This document shows positions 18,497 to 27,152 of a stretch of 64,000 nucleotides of DNA, piece after piece (the first letter of the stretch is position 1; every line of letters begins with the position of its first letter). The translations under genes were made by a program, and so were the position numbers. Location: contig NZ_CP022521.1 of assembly GCF_002234535.1 (NCBI RefSeq), forward strand, positions 3,348,001-3,412,000, read 5' to 3'. The DNA comes from Actinoalloteichus hoggarensis (GTDB lineage: Bacteria > Actinomycetota > Actinomycetes > Mycobacteriales > Pseudonocardiaceae). The notes under the pieces are model-generated. The model searched no databases. It was not told the DNA's origin and saw only the letters and a list, made by a program, of their open reading frames with translations.

Positions 18497-18511
18497 TGAC
18501 AATCATTTTCG
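18497..18511. promoter_or_regulatory. Zur-box-like operator 3 (divergent)
   Basis: TGACAATCATTTTCG matches 13 of 15 positions of TGAAAATCATTTTCA. It lies 18 bp before the TetR start on the minus strand and 90 bp before the lipoprotein start on the plus strand, so it could repress both directions. Confidence 0.65.
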
Positions 18512-18600
18512 TCAGTGCCTAGTCTACGGCGTATAGTACGCGCGGTCCGGCTCCTCCCGAGCCCGTCGTGCCGCGCGCCGGACAGGTAAGGGCACCTCTC

Positions 18601-20112
18601 GTGGTTGAACTCGATCGTCGTCGCTTTCTCGGGCTGGGCGCCTTCACGGCCGCCGTCCTCGCATCCGGGCTCGCCGGATGCGGCACGGCCGCACCCGCAC
18701 CGACCACTGGCCGGCTACGCGCGGCGTTCCCCGGCGGAGGCGCGGGCGAGACACTGAACTATCTGGTCGGGCCCACGGCGCTGGACTTCGTCCGCGCCCG
18801 GCTGGTCCACGCCGCCCTCGGGATGATCGACGTCACCGAGGCGGACGGGGTGCGGTACGGTGCGCTGGAGTCCATCGACATCAGCGACGACCTGATGACG
18901 TACACGCTGCGCGTGCGTCCGAACATCACCTTCACCGACGGCTCACCCCTGACCTCCGACGACATCCTCTACTCGCTGCGCGCCCCGGCGCTGCTCCAAG
19001 GGCTGCCGTTCACCCAGATCGTCGGGCGCGACTTCGACCTCGACGCCGCCGCGATCGAAGACGACCACACGCTGATCCTTCCCACCCGGCACCCCGTCGC
19101 GGACGGCAGGCTGCTGCTGTGTCAGAGCATGTTGGCGATCAAGGCGGGCACCACGGAGTTCACGATCGACACCCCCTCGTGCGGACCGTTCGTGATCTCG
19201 GCCTTCCAGGCAGGACAGGAGACCCTGCTGACCCGCAACCCCGACTACTTCGGAGCGGTCATCGGCGACGAACCGACACTCGACGAGATCCAGCTCCTCT
19301 CGATCGCCGACGACGACGCCAGGGCCGCGGCGCTCACCGGAGGGCAGGCCGACTTCATCAGCGGCATCACTCCCGCGCTGGCGCGCAACCTCGACGGCAC
19401 CGAGGGTGTGCACGTGACGACCGGCGAACTGCCCTACGCCTCCTACCTGCGATTCACGATGAACCCGAACTTCGAGCCGTTCGCTGACGTCCGGGTCCGG
19501 CAGGCCTTCAAACTCGCCGTCGACCGGCAGGCCATCGTGGACAACGTCTACTACGGCCGGGCGTACGTCGGAAACGACGTCCCCGCCCTGGGATTCCCCA
19601 CCTACCACTCGGCGCTCGAACAACGGGCCTACGACCCGGACGCGGCACGGGACCTGGTGGAACAGGCCGGTCACAGCGGCATGAGCGTCGAGCTGACCGT
19701 CGGCCCCGAACTACCCGGAATGGTCGAGACCGCGACGCTGATCGTCGAGAACCTCAGATCCATCGGGGTCGACGCCGTTCTCGTCGAGCTGCCCGCGGGA
19801 CAGCTGTTCGCCGACTACGAGGCCTATACGGCGCTGCCCTTCGCCGCGGGGTACAACCCGGCCGCGCTCTTCGAGCCGAATCACACGCCGGGAGTGCTGC
19901 CCGAGGTCGACGCCCTGGTGATCACCGCGCGTGGCGGAGCGACGGCGGAGGAACGGCTGACGGCCTCGCACCAGGCACAACAGCTGCTGTGGGCGGACGG
20001 GAACCAGATCGGACCGGTGTTCGTCCCGGGCATCGACGCCGCCGTCGACGCGGTGAGCGGCGTACGAGACCAGCAGTTCCCCGACTTGACGATCGCACGC
20101 CTGACGGCATGA
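18601..20112 (+). CDS. Opp/Nik-type ABC substrate-binding Tat lipoprotein
   Basis: Family 5 extracellular solute-binding protein (SBP_bac_5) of about 503 residues. The N-terminus has the twin-arginine motif DRRRFLGLG followed by a hydrophobic stretch and lipobox LAGC, so it should be Tat-exported and lipid-anchored. The typical core follows, including FTDGSPLTSDDILYSLRA near residue 115 and DVRVRQAFKLAVDRQAIVD near residue 290. The GTG at 18601 starts just before the RR motif; a GTG at 18568 would add eleven residues. Oligopeptide, nickel and opine-metallophore (CntA-like) receptors share this fold. The Zur box favours a metal chelate. Confidence 0.87.
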   Translation: MVELDRRRFLGLGAFTAAVLASGLAGCGTAAPAPTTGRLRAAFPGGGAGETLNYLVGPTALDFVRARLVHAALGMIDVTEADGVRYGALESIDISDDLMTYTLRVRPNITFTDGSPLTSDDILYSLRAPALLQGLPFTQIVGRDFDLDAAAIEDDHTLILPTRHPVADGRLLLCQSMLAIKAGTTEFTIDTPSCGPFVISAFQAGQETLLTRNPDYFGAVIGDEPTLDEIQLLSIADDDARAAALTGGQADFISGITPALARNLDGTEGVHVTTGELPYASYLRFTMNPNFEPFADVRVRQAFKLAVDRQAIVDNVYYGRAYVGNDVPALGFPTYHSALEQRAYDPDAARDLVEQAGHSGMSVELTVGPELPGMVETATLIVENLRSIGVDAVLVELPAGQLFADYEAYTALPFAAGYNPAALFEPNHTPGVLPEVDALVITARGGATAEERLTASHQAQQLLWADGNQIGPVFVPGIDAAVDAVSGVRDQQFPDLTIARLTA

Positions 20113-21080
20113 GGACCACCGACGGCGTGCTCGCGTTCGTCGTGTCCCGCCTCCTCGTCGCGGTCGTCACGCTGGGGGTGCTCTCGGTCGTCGTGTTCTG
20201 GGCCACCGAGGTCCTGCCCGGCGATGCCGTCGGCGTCCTCTCGGGCAGTGACGCGACCGAGGCCGAGCGCGCCGCCGTGCGCGATGCGCTCGGCCTCGAC
20301 CGGCCGGCTCCCGAGCGTTACCTGGACTGGATCGGCGGCGCGCTGCGCGGCGACCTCGGCGTCTCCATGGTCTCCGGCCGACCGGTGGACGAGATCCTGC
20401 TCCCCAGGCTCGTCAACACGCTCGTGCTCGTGGGCACAGCGGTGGTGCTGATCGCCGTGGTGTCGGTGACGATCGGGCTGCTCGCAGGCATGCGGGCGAA
20501 CCGCGCGCTCGACCGCGTGCTCAGTTCGGCCACGATGGGGCTGATCGCGACGCCCGACTTCCTGCTCGCGACCCTGCTGCTCACCGTCTTCGCCACGATG
20601 CTGGGCGTGCTCCCCGCCGTGTCGCTCGTCCCGCTGGGCGACTTCGCCTGGCAGCATGTCGAACTCCTCGTCCTGCCCACCGCGGCATTGGTGCTCGGCG
20701 GCCTCGGCGGCACCACGCGACTCGTCCGATCCAGCGTGATCAGCGTCGTGCGCAGTCCCTACATCGAGAACGCCCGGCTGAACGGCGCCCGCGGCCTGCA
20801 CCTGGCGCTGGCGCACGTCCTGCCCAACGCCCTCGGGCCGGGGGTGCAGGCGCTCGCGATCATGGCGGCCGGGCTGCTCGGCGGCGGGATCGTCGTCGAG
20901 ACGCTGTTCAACTACCCCGGCATCGGCTTCGAACTCACCCAGGCGGTGGCGACTCGCGACGTGCCGGTCGTGGCGGGTCTGAGTCTGGCGTTGAGTGCCT
21001 GCACACTGGTGATCCTGCTGCTGGGAGACCTGACCGCCCGCCTGCTCGGTGGACGCGCACGTCGGGGAGACGGCGAGTGA
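20109..21080 (+). CDS. Opp/Nik-type ABC transporter permease (DppB/NikB-like)
   Basis: A 323-residue inner-membrane permease with six predicted helices and the family order of a GDL.S periplasmic loop (LRGDLGVSMVSGRPV), then the EAA loop ENARLNGARGLHLALAHVLPNAL. It pairs with the next permease to form the channel of the importer. The ATG overlaps the lipoprotein stop (ATGA). The second gene of the four-gene operon controlled from the box at 18497. Confidence 0.9.
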   Translation: MRTTDGVLAFVVSRLLVAVVTLGVLSVVVFWATEVLPGDAVGVLSGSDATEAERAAVRDALGLDRPAPERYLDWIGGALRGDLGVSMVSGRPVDEILLPRLVNTLVLVGTAVVLIAVVSVTIGLLAGMRANRALDRVLSSATMGLIATPDFLLATLLLTVFATMLGVLPAVSLVPLGDFAWQHVELLVLPTAALVLGGLGGTTRLVRSSVISVVRSPYIENARLNGARGLHLALAHVLPNALGPGVQALAIMAAGLLGGGIVVETLFNYPGIGFELTQAVATRDVPVVAGLSLALSACTLVILLLGDLTARLLGGRARRGDGE

Positions 21081-21889
21081 GGGCCGTCCGCCACATCGTC
21101 GGCGTCGTCCTGTTCGCGGTGCTGCTGTTCGGTCTCCTCGGGCCGTTCCTCCCCCTGGGTTCCACGACGGCGGTCCAGGGAGCGCCCTTCGCCTCGGCGT
21201 CCGTCGCGCATCCGCTGGGAACCGACTTCCTCGGCCGTGACACGCTGGCTCGGGTGGCCGCGGGCGGGCAGACGTTGATCCTGCAGGCGCTCGCCGCCAC
21301 CGCCGCCGTGAGCGTCGTCGGCATCCTGCTGGGCGCGGCGACGGGTATGGCCGCCGGACGTCGGGCAGCCGTGCCGCTGCGAGTCCTCGACGGCCTCTCG
21401 GCGCTGCCTCCGCTGTTCGTCCTCGTGCTGCTGGCCTCGGGCTCTCCCGGCGACGATCTCCTGGTGGTGGCCGCGATCGCGACCGTCACCACGCCCTTCT
21501 CCGTCCGGGTCATCCGCGAGGCGACGCACCAGATCCGCGACACCGCGTTCGCCAGGACGGCCTGGGCCAGGGGCGACGGCGTCCTGCATCGCCTCCGCCA
21601 CGACGTGCTCCCCGGGATCGCCGAGGCGGTCTGGGCCGACGCGGGCGTCCGCTTCGTCGCGGCCGTCCAGCTCGCGGCGACAGCGGGCTTCCTCGGGCTC
21701 ACCGCGGGCGCACCGACGGCGAACTGGGGCCGGATGGTCCGAGAGAACCTCGTGGGAGCGACGATCAACCCGCTGCCCGTCCTGGTGCCCTCGATTCTGA
21801 TCATCGCGCTGGCACTCGGCTTCACCCTGCTCACCGATCGTCTCTCCGCGCGTACGGGCGCCGACATCAGCGGGGCGGCGGTCGTGTGA
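21077..21889 (+). CDS. Opp/Nik-type ABC transporter permease (DppC/NikC-like)
   Basis: A 270-residue permease with the DppC-type N-terminal element HPLGTDFLGRDTLARVAAGGQ and an EAA-like loop in FARTAWARGDGVLHRLRHDVLPGI. About five to six hydrophobic helices are visible. It is slightly shorter than many DppC proteins, mainly in the cytoplasmic N-terminus. The GTG start overlaps the partner's stop (GTGA), and its own stop overlaps the ATPase start. Confidence 0.9.
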   Translation: MRAVRHIVGVVLFAVLLFGLLGPFLPLGSTTAVQGAPFASASVAHPLGTDFLGRDTLARVAAGGQTLILQALAATAAVSVVGILLGAATGMAAGRRAAVPLRVLDGLSALPPLFVLVLLASGSPGDDLLVVAAIATVTTPFSVRVIREATHQIRDTAFARTAWARGDGVLHRLRHDVLPGIAEAVWADAGVRFVAAVQLAATAGFLGLTAGAPTANWGRMVRENLVGATINPLPVLVPSILIIALALGFTLLTDRLSARTGADISGAAVV

Positions 21890-23310
21890 ACACCGTGACG
21901 ATCGACGAACTCAGTGTTCACGCGGGCGATCGGCCCATCGTGGACTCCGTCTCCCTCCACGTCACCCCGGGAGAGATCGTCGGGCTGGGCGGGCGATCAG
22001 GGGCGGGGAAGACGACGCTGCTGCACACCATGATCGGCAGGCTGGGCGCCGGGCTGCGACAGACCGCCGGTGACATCCGCGTCTGCGGCGAGGACCCGTC
22101 GTGCCCCGAAGGCCGACGGAGACTGCGCGGGACTCAGGTCACCTTCCTCCCGCAGGATGCGGCGGGCGCGCTCAATCCGGCCCGGCGAGTGCACTGGCAC
22201 CTGGACCAGATGCTGCGCCGCACGCGCCCGGCACTGTCACGGGCACAGCGCGCGGCGGAGATCGCCGAGATCCTCGACACGGTACGGTTGTCGCCAGGGC
22301 TGCTGCGCTCCTACCCGACGGAACTCTCCGGTGGTCAGGCGCAGCGGGTCGCCCTCGCCGCGGCGCTGCTGCCCCGACCGAGGCTGCTGCTGCTCGACGA
22401 GCCCACCAGTAATGTCAGCGCGGCGACCGCACGCGAGTTGGCAGCCGTACTCGGTCAGGCAGCCGTACTCGGTCAGGCGTCTGAGATCGGTCAGGCGGCC
22501 GGGCCGATGTCGATCGTCATGGTCAGCCACGACCGGGACCTCCTCGCCGGTCTCGCGCACCGGGTTCACCACGTCGCTGACGGCCGCATCGTGCCGACGC
22601 CCCGTCAGGACCGTCGGCCGCAGGCTCCCCCGCCGGAACGCCGCGATTCCCGCCCGGTGCTCGCCGCCACCGGCGTCACCATCTCGTACGGTCCGCACGA
22701 TGTCCTCCTCGACGGCGATCTCACCGTGTACCGCGGCGAGTGCGTCGCCGTTCGCGGCGAGTCGGGAGCGGGGAAGAGCAGTCTCGCCCGGTGTCTCGCC
22801 GGTCTCCAGTCGCCTCGTGCCGGTTCGCTGACTCTCGAGGGAAGTCCCGTGCCCTGGTCCGCCGGAGCGCGGCGGGGAACCGCTCGAATCGGCGTGGCCT
22901 ACGTCGAGCAGGATTCACAGGCCGCGCTCGCGCCGTGGGAGACGGTCGCGCGAACCCTGCATCGGGCACGGGCAGCCGCGCGCCGTCACGGCCTGTCACC
23001 CCTGGACGAGTCGACGCTCCTGGCCGCCGCGGGTCTGTCGCCGAGCATCGTCGAACGCACACCACGACAACTCAGCGGGGGACAGCGACAGCGCGTCAAC
23101 CTGATCCGGGCTCTCACGTGCCGACCGGAGGTGCTGATCTGCGACGAGGTGACGGCCTCCCTCGACGAGGACTCCGAAGCGCGAGTGCTGGACGTTCTCG
23201 ACGAGCTACGCGCCCGTCTCGGCCTGGCCGTCGTACTCATCACCCACAACGACCGCGTCGCCGCCCGGGCGTCCCGTTCGCTGCTCCTCGCCGAGAGCCG
23301 GCTGCGGTGA
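21886..23310 (+). CDS. fused double ATPase of the Opp/Nik-type importer (DppD-DppF in one chain)
   Basis: A 474-residue protein with two ABC ATPase domains. Domain 1 has Walker A GGRSGAGKTT (about 35-44), signature LSGGQAQR and Walker B LLLLDEPTS. Domain 2 begins near residue 255 and has RGESGAGKSS, LSGGQRQR and LICDEVTASLD. Most Opp/Nik systems encode these as two proteins, so the fusion fixes the pairing. A three-copy 18-bp in-frame repeat after the first Walker B region makes a Gly/Ala/Gln-rich insert before the switch His (VSHDRD). The GTG start overlaps the permease stop. Confidence 0.9.
   Translation: MNTVTIDELSVHAGDRPIVDSVSLHVTPGEIVGLGGRSGAGKTTLLHTMIGRLGAGLRQTAGDIRVCGEDPSCPEGRRRLRGTQVTFLPQDAAGALNPARRVHWHLDQMLRRTRPALSRAQRAAEIAEILDTVRLSPGLLRSYPTELSGGQAQRVALAAALLPRPRLLLLDEPTSNVSAATARELAAVLGQAAVLGQASEIGQAAGPMSIVMVSHDRDLLAGLAHRVHHVADGRIVPTPRQDRRPQAPPPERRDSRPVLAATGVTISYGPHDVLLDGDLTVYRGECVAVRGESGAGKSSLARCLAGLQSPRAGSLTLEGSPVPWSAGARRGTARIGVAYVEQDSQAALAPWETVARTLHRARAAARRHGLSPLDESTLLAAAGLSPSIVERTPRQLSGGQRQRVNLIRALTCRPEVLICDEVTASLDEDSEARVLDVLDELRARLGLAVVLITHNDRVAARASRSLLLAESRLR
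22441..22494 (+). repeat. three in-frame 18-bp tandem repeats inside the fused ATPase gene
   Basis: Two perfect copies of an 18-bp unit (22441-22458 and 22459-22476) and one diverged copy (22477-22494) encode AAVLGQ, AAVLGQ and ASEIGQ. They lie between Walker B and the H-loop of domain 1, a place where extra length could be variable between strains. Confidence 0.85.
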
Positions 23311-23503
23311 GGTGACGCCTCGCGGCGGACGCCCCGGCCGGTGTGGCGATGCGTGTCGGAGCTCCCTCGCCGTGTGGTCCGGCCTGACTGCGGCCTCGCG
23401 ACGAGCAGCAGGCCGATCACCATCCGTGTGCATCGACGTCGCCGCCCGGGCCGGGAATGCGGTACAGCTCACGAACCCGTTGACCGACCTCGCCACCACG
23501 GGC

Positions 23504-23532
23504 TTGACTCCATTAAAGGATAACGATTATCA
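23504..23532 (+). promoter_or_regulatory. promoter with Zur-box-like operator 4
   Basis: GGATAACGATTATCA (23518-23532) matches 11 of 15 positions of TGAAAATGATTTTCA and is internally palindromic (GATAACGATTATC). A TTGACT hexamer at 23504-23509 is followed after 17 bp by TTATCA at 23527-23532, a plausible -35/-10 pair that the operator would cover. It precedes the second FecCD/FecE/FecB operon. Confidence 0.6.
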
Positions 23533-23579
23533 CTACAAGCAAGTGCGGGCGCGTTCCGGCCCGCCAGGTGAGCCCGTTG

Positions 23580-24644
23580 GTGAACACTCCGCTGCCCTCC
23601 CCTCCCGTGCCGCCGCCCAGGCGTGCGTCGCGCTCCTTCGTCGTCCTCGGCTCCCTGACACTGCTCCTGATCAGCGTCGTGATCGTGGCCGTGTCGTCCG
23701 GACCGGTTCGGATTCCATTCCTCGACACCGTCGTCGTCCTGCTCGACCAGCTCACTCCCGGGTCCGCAGGCGGCGGTCGACACGCACTCGTCGTGGAGAC
23801 GATCCGGCTGCCGCGCGTCCTGGTCGCCCTGCTCGTCGGGATGGCGTTGGCCGTGGCGGGCACGATCATGCAGGCCCTGTTCCGCAACCCGCTCGCCGAT
23901 CCGGGGGTCACGGGCGTCTCCAGCGGCGCCGCGGCGGGGTCCGTGCTGGTGCTGGCGAGCGGCGTCACCGTCGCGGGCCGCTGGGTCCTGCCCGCCGCCG
24001 CGTTCGCGGGGGCGCTCGCCGCGCTGATCCTGGTCCATCTGATCGCCGCGATACGCCGGGATCGGTCCGCGGCGACGCTGCTGCTGATCGGCATCGCCCT
24101 GAACGCGCTGCTCGGCGCCGTGATCAGCGCGGTGATCGCGAACGTGCCCGACGACCGAGACGTGCGCGGCATCGTCTTCTGGCTCAACGGCGACCTCGTC
24201 GCACGCACCTGGGAGCACGTCGGGACGGCGGTGCTTCCGGTGCTCCTCGGGGTGGCGGCGGCCCTGTTCTTCACGCGTGACCTCAACATGCTGCTGCTCG
24301 GCGAGCAGGCGGCGCAGGCCGGCGGGGTGGACGTGGTCCGCACCCGGCGCGTCCTGCTGGCTCTCGCCGCGCTGATCACGGGGGCCTCCGTGGCCGTGGC
24401 GGGCGCCATCGGCTTCGTGGGTCTGGTCGTGCCGCATCTGGTCCGGCTGGTGATCGGCCCGGACCACCGGTTGCTGCTGCCCGCCTCTGCCCTGCTCGGC
24501 GGCTCCTTCCTCGTCCTGGCCGATCTCGGGGCCCGAATGCTGTTCAGCCCGGTGATCCTCCAGACGGGCACGGTCACCGCGCTGATCGGCGCCCCGGTGT
24601 TCCTGCTGCTGGTGCTCCGACGCGGACGGAGGGCGACGCCGTGA
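23580..24644 (+). CDS. FecCD-type metallophore ABC transporter permease (second system)
   Basis: BtuC/FecCD-family permease of about 354 residues with around ten helices. Motifs are RNPLADPGVTGVSSGAA near residue 105 and GAIGFVGLVVPHLVR near residue 280. The GTG at 23580 was preferred because AGGTGAG sits 7 nt upstream; a GTG at 23568 has no ribosome site. It is the first gene of a three-gene operon with its own Zur-like box. The protein is clearly a paralogue of the permease at 5824, but not a recent copy, which suggests different chelate substrates. Confidence 0.9.
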   Translation: MNTPLPSPPVPPPRRASRSFVVLGSLTLLLISVVIVAVSSGPVRIPFLDTVVVLLDQLTPGSAGGGRHALVVETIRLPRVLVALLVGMALAVAGTIMQALFRNPLADPGVTGVSSGAAAGSVLVLASGVTVAGRWVLPAAAFAGALAALILVHLIAAIRRDRSAATLLLIGIALNALLGAVISAVIANVPDDRDVRGIVFWLNGDLVARTWEHVGTAVLPVLLGVAAALFFTRDLNMLLLGEQAAQAGGVDVVRTRRVLLALAALITGASVAVAGAIGFVGLVVPHLVRLVIGPDHRLLLPASALLGGSFLVLADLGARMLFSPVILQTGTVTALIGAPVFLLLVLRRGRRATP

Positions 24645-25477
24645 CCGATCGCGACAGTGTCCGAGTCGACATGCGACCCCGGCTCGTCGCCGAGAGCGTC
24701 GGCGTGCTCCTCGACGGGCGCCCGGTCCTCGACGACGTCGATCTGGCGGTGTGCCCCGGCGAGGTGCTGGCCTTGGTGGGCGCCAACGGCGCGGGCAAGA
24801 GCACCCTGTTGTCGACGCTGGCGGGGCTGCGTCGACCCGACCGTGGAGCGGTGCGACTGAACGGGACGCCGCTGCGCAGCCTGCGGCCGCGCGCCGTGGC
24901 AGGCCGCATCGCCCATGTTCCGCAGGACACGAGGCTCGACTTCGACTTCACCGCTCGGCAGGTGGTCCTGATGGGCAGGCACCCGCATCTGGGCCGGTTC
25001 GCCCCGCTTCGGGCCGAGGACGAGCGGATCGCCGACGAAGCGCTCCGCACCGCCGGGGTGCTGAGGTGGGCAGACCAGGAGGTCACCACCCTCTCCGGCG
25101 GCGAACGGCAGCTCGTGCACATCGCCAAGGCACTCGCGCAGCAGCCCGAGGTGCTGCTGCTCGACGAACCGGTCGCCGCACTGGATCTGCGCCACCAGCT
25201 CCTCGTCCTCCAGCTGTTACGGCGCCTCGCGGCGACGGGGACGGCGCTGGTCGTCGTCCTGCACGACCTCGATCAGGCGGCGCGCTTCTGCGATCGAGTG
25301 GCGCTGCTCCACGAAGGTCGGGTGCTCGCCGACGGCACAGCGGACGAGGTGCTGACCGAACAGAACATCGCGCTCGCATACCGGGTGCGCAGCGTCGTCC
25401 GGCGAGATCCCGACACCCGCTGCCCGCGGGTCGTCCCGCTGGACGTCATCGACACGAGATCAGGAGACCAGGCATGA
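24641..25477 (+). CDS. FecE/HmuV-type metallophore ABC transporter ATPase (second system)
   Basis: A 278-residue ATPase. Walker A is GANGAGKST, the Q-loop HVPQDT, the signature LSGGERQL, Walker B VLLLDEPVAALD and the switch His lies in VLHDLDQAA. The family includes haem, B12 and siderophore importer ATPases. The GTG start overlaps the permease stop (GTGA), and its stop overlaps the lipoprotein ATG, so the three subunits are translationally coupled. Confidence 0.92.
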   Translation: MTDRDSVRVDMRPRLVAESVGVLLDGRPVLDDVDLAVCPGEVLALVGANGAGKSTLLSTLAGLRRPDRGAVRLNGTPLRSLRPRAVAGRIAHVPQDTRLDFDFTARQVVLMGRHPHLGRFAPLRAEDERIADEALRTAGVLRWADQEVTTLSGGERQLVHIAKALAQQPEVLLLDEPVAALDLRHQLLVLQLLRRLAATGTALVVVLHDLDQAARFCDRVALLHEGRVLADGTADEVLTEQNIALAYRVRSVVRRDPDTRCPRVVPLDVIDTRSGDQA

Positions 25478-26469
25478 CCATCCTCCGACGGCCCGCGGTA
25501 CTGGCGGGCGCGGCACTGCTGGCGGTACTGCTGCCCGCGGCCTGCGGCGTCCCCGCCGAGCCTGCACCGGAATCGGACGGCGGCGCGGCTCAGGCCGGCT
25601 ATCCGCGGCTCGTCGAGAGGGACGGGGCCGAAGCCGTCACCATCGAGTCCGAGCCCCGGCGCATCGCCGCGTTGTCCCCGGACGCGGCCGAGGCGACGCT
25701 GGAACTCGTCGGCCCGGACCGGCTCGTGGCCGTGCCCCGAAACCTCACCTCGCCGAGCCTGGGCAACCACGTCGAGGACGCCGCCGCCGTACCAGAGCAG
25801 CTGCCGCCCGGAAACGAGCCCGACCCCGACCATGTGCTGTCCCTCGAACCGGACCTCATCCTGGTCACGCCCCGCCATGGGGGCGAGCAGGACGCGCTGG
25901 CCGTGCTCGGCGAAACCGGCGTCCCGGTGTTGGCGTTGGAACAGTGGGACGGCCTCGACGACATCGCCGCCAATCTGCTGCTGCTGGGAGAGGTGCTCGA
26001 CGCCGAGGACCGGGCCGCGAGTCTCGTCGCGGAGATGGCGGAGCGACGTGAGGCCGTCGCCGACGCGGTCGCCGGCCGGGACCGCCCCTCGGTGCTGGGT
26101 CTCAGCAATCAGGCGGGCACCCCGTTCGTCATCGGCCCCGACGCCTTCACCTCCGGGCTGATCGAACTCGCGGGCGGCGACGCCGCGGCCGAGACCGCCG
26201 GGGTACGCGCCACCGGGCCCGCCGACCCGGAGACGATCGTCGCCGCCGACCCCGACGCGATCCTGCTCGTCGACGTCACGGGCGGCGGTCGGGGCTCCTT
26301 CGACTCCGTGCTGTCCAACCCCGCCGTCGCCGACCTCCCGGCGGCGGCCGAGGACCGCGTGCTGCTCCTGCCTGCCGCGTCCGCGTTCCCGACGGGCGTC
26401 ACCCATACTCTCGACGGTCTTGAGGCACTGGCAGGCTGGCTGCATCCCGAAGCGGTCGACCACGGCTGA
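25474..26469 (+). CDS. FecB-type metallophore-binding lipoprotein (second system)
   Basis: A 331-residue periplasmic-binding-protein-like lipoprotein with lipobox LPAAC, so lipidation at about Cys24. The core has PRRIAALSPDAAEATLELVGPDRLVAVPR at the start of lobe 1, the linking helix near residue 190, and a second lobe ending GVTHTLDGLEALAGWLHPE. It delivers its ligand to the FecCD/FecE products encoded just upstream. A strong hairpin terminator follows 50 bp downstream. Confidence 0.9.
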   Translation: MTILRRPAVLAGAALLAVLLPAACGVPAEPAPESDGGAAQAGYPRLVERDGAEAVTIESEPRRIAALSPDAAEATLELVGPDRLVAVPRNLTSPSLGNHVEDAAAVPEQLPPGNEPDPDHVLSLEPDLILVTPRHGGEQDALAVLGETGVPVLALEQWDGLDDIAANLLLLGEVLDAEDRAASLVAEMAERREAVADAVAGRDRPSVLGLSNQAGTPFVIGPDAFTSGLIELAGGDAAAETAGVRATGPADPETIVAADPDAILLVDVTGGGRGSFDSVLSNPAVADLPAAAEDRVLLLPAASAFPTGVTHTLDGLEALAGWLHPEAVDHG

Positions 26470-26518
26470 GGGGTACGCGCAGCGACGAGGGGTCTCGCCG
26501 GACAGACTCCGCCGCTCG

Positions 26519-26556
26519 GCCGACACGGTGGTCGATTCCTCGATCACCGTGTCGGC
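26519..26556 (+). terminator. hairpin terminator after the second metallophore operon
   Basis: A 17-bp stem (26519-26535 with 26540-26556) containing one G-T wobble closes on a TTCC loop, 50 bp past the lipoprotein stop. There is no T-run, as is usual for such hairpins in GC-rich actinomycetes. Confidence 0.65.
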
Positions 26557-27029
26557 GCGGGGTCATCCGGTGAACTCCCCACGGTCGCGGCCCTGCCGCC
26601 ATACGGCGTGCTCGCCGCTGTGGGCGGCCACGGTTCCCGATCGGCCGTCCGCCGGGTCTCTCGCTGCCGACTCCGTGGTGCAGTCGTGAAGCCGGGCGGC
26701 TCGCCCCGGATCGGGTCAGCGCGTGCGGCGGCCCCGCGATGACGACTGCGACCCGCTCCCACGACACGGCCGCGGATTTCCGTGCGGCGCCGACTCGTGG
26801 CGACCGGCGACGGCGACCTGCCTGGGGCTCGGCGGCGGCCGCACGACGCGCCGGCGTCGGGTGGGAGGCGGGCCGGATCGTGGGAGGCGCGGGGCTCGGC
26901 GTCCGGCCGGTGCGGCCGGGTTCCCTCGGCCTCAGGTCCGCGGAGACGCGAGACGGACAGCCGGCGGGCCCGCTCATCGGGTGTCCGCCGGGCCGGTCGA
27001 CATGGGACCGGCCCGGACGGCTCAGCCGC
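26557..27029. other. gap without a recognisable gene
   Basis: About 470 bp between a terminator and the convergent bL36 gene. Frames here are Arg/Gly-rich and do not resemble known proteins. No other small zinc-free ribosomal protein (bL31, bL33, bS14, bS18) was found in it. Confidence 0.45.
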
Positions 27030-27152
27030 TCATGCCTGACGTGACTTGAACCGGGGGTTCCTCTTGTTGATCACGAAGATCTTGCCCCGGCGTCGGACGA
27101 CCTGCGAGCCGGGTTTGGTCTTCATCGAGCGAAGCGAGCTGCGTACCTTCAT
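27030..27152 (-). CDS. rpmJ: 50S ribosomal protein bL36, zinc-free (C-minus) paralogue
   Basis: A 40-residue ribosomal protein starting [20 protein letters not shown] and ending with [12 protein letters not shown], the pattern of the type B bL36 that lacks the CxxC...CxxxxH zinc ligands. It replaces the zinc-binding form in zinc-starved cells and so frees zinc. The ATG overlaps the stop of the upstream Mrf-like gene (ATGA), with AAGGA upstream, so expression is coupled and both fall under the Zur box at 28369. In Streptomyces and mycobacteria such paralogues are established Zur targets. Confidence 0.95.
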   Translation of the reverse strand: MKVRSSLRSMKTKPGSQVVRRRGKIFVINKRNPRFKSRQA

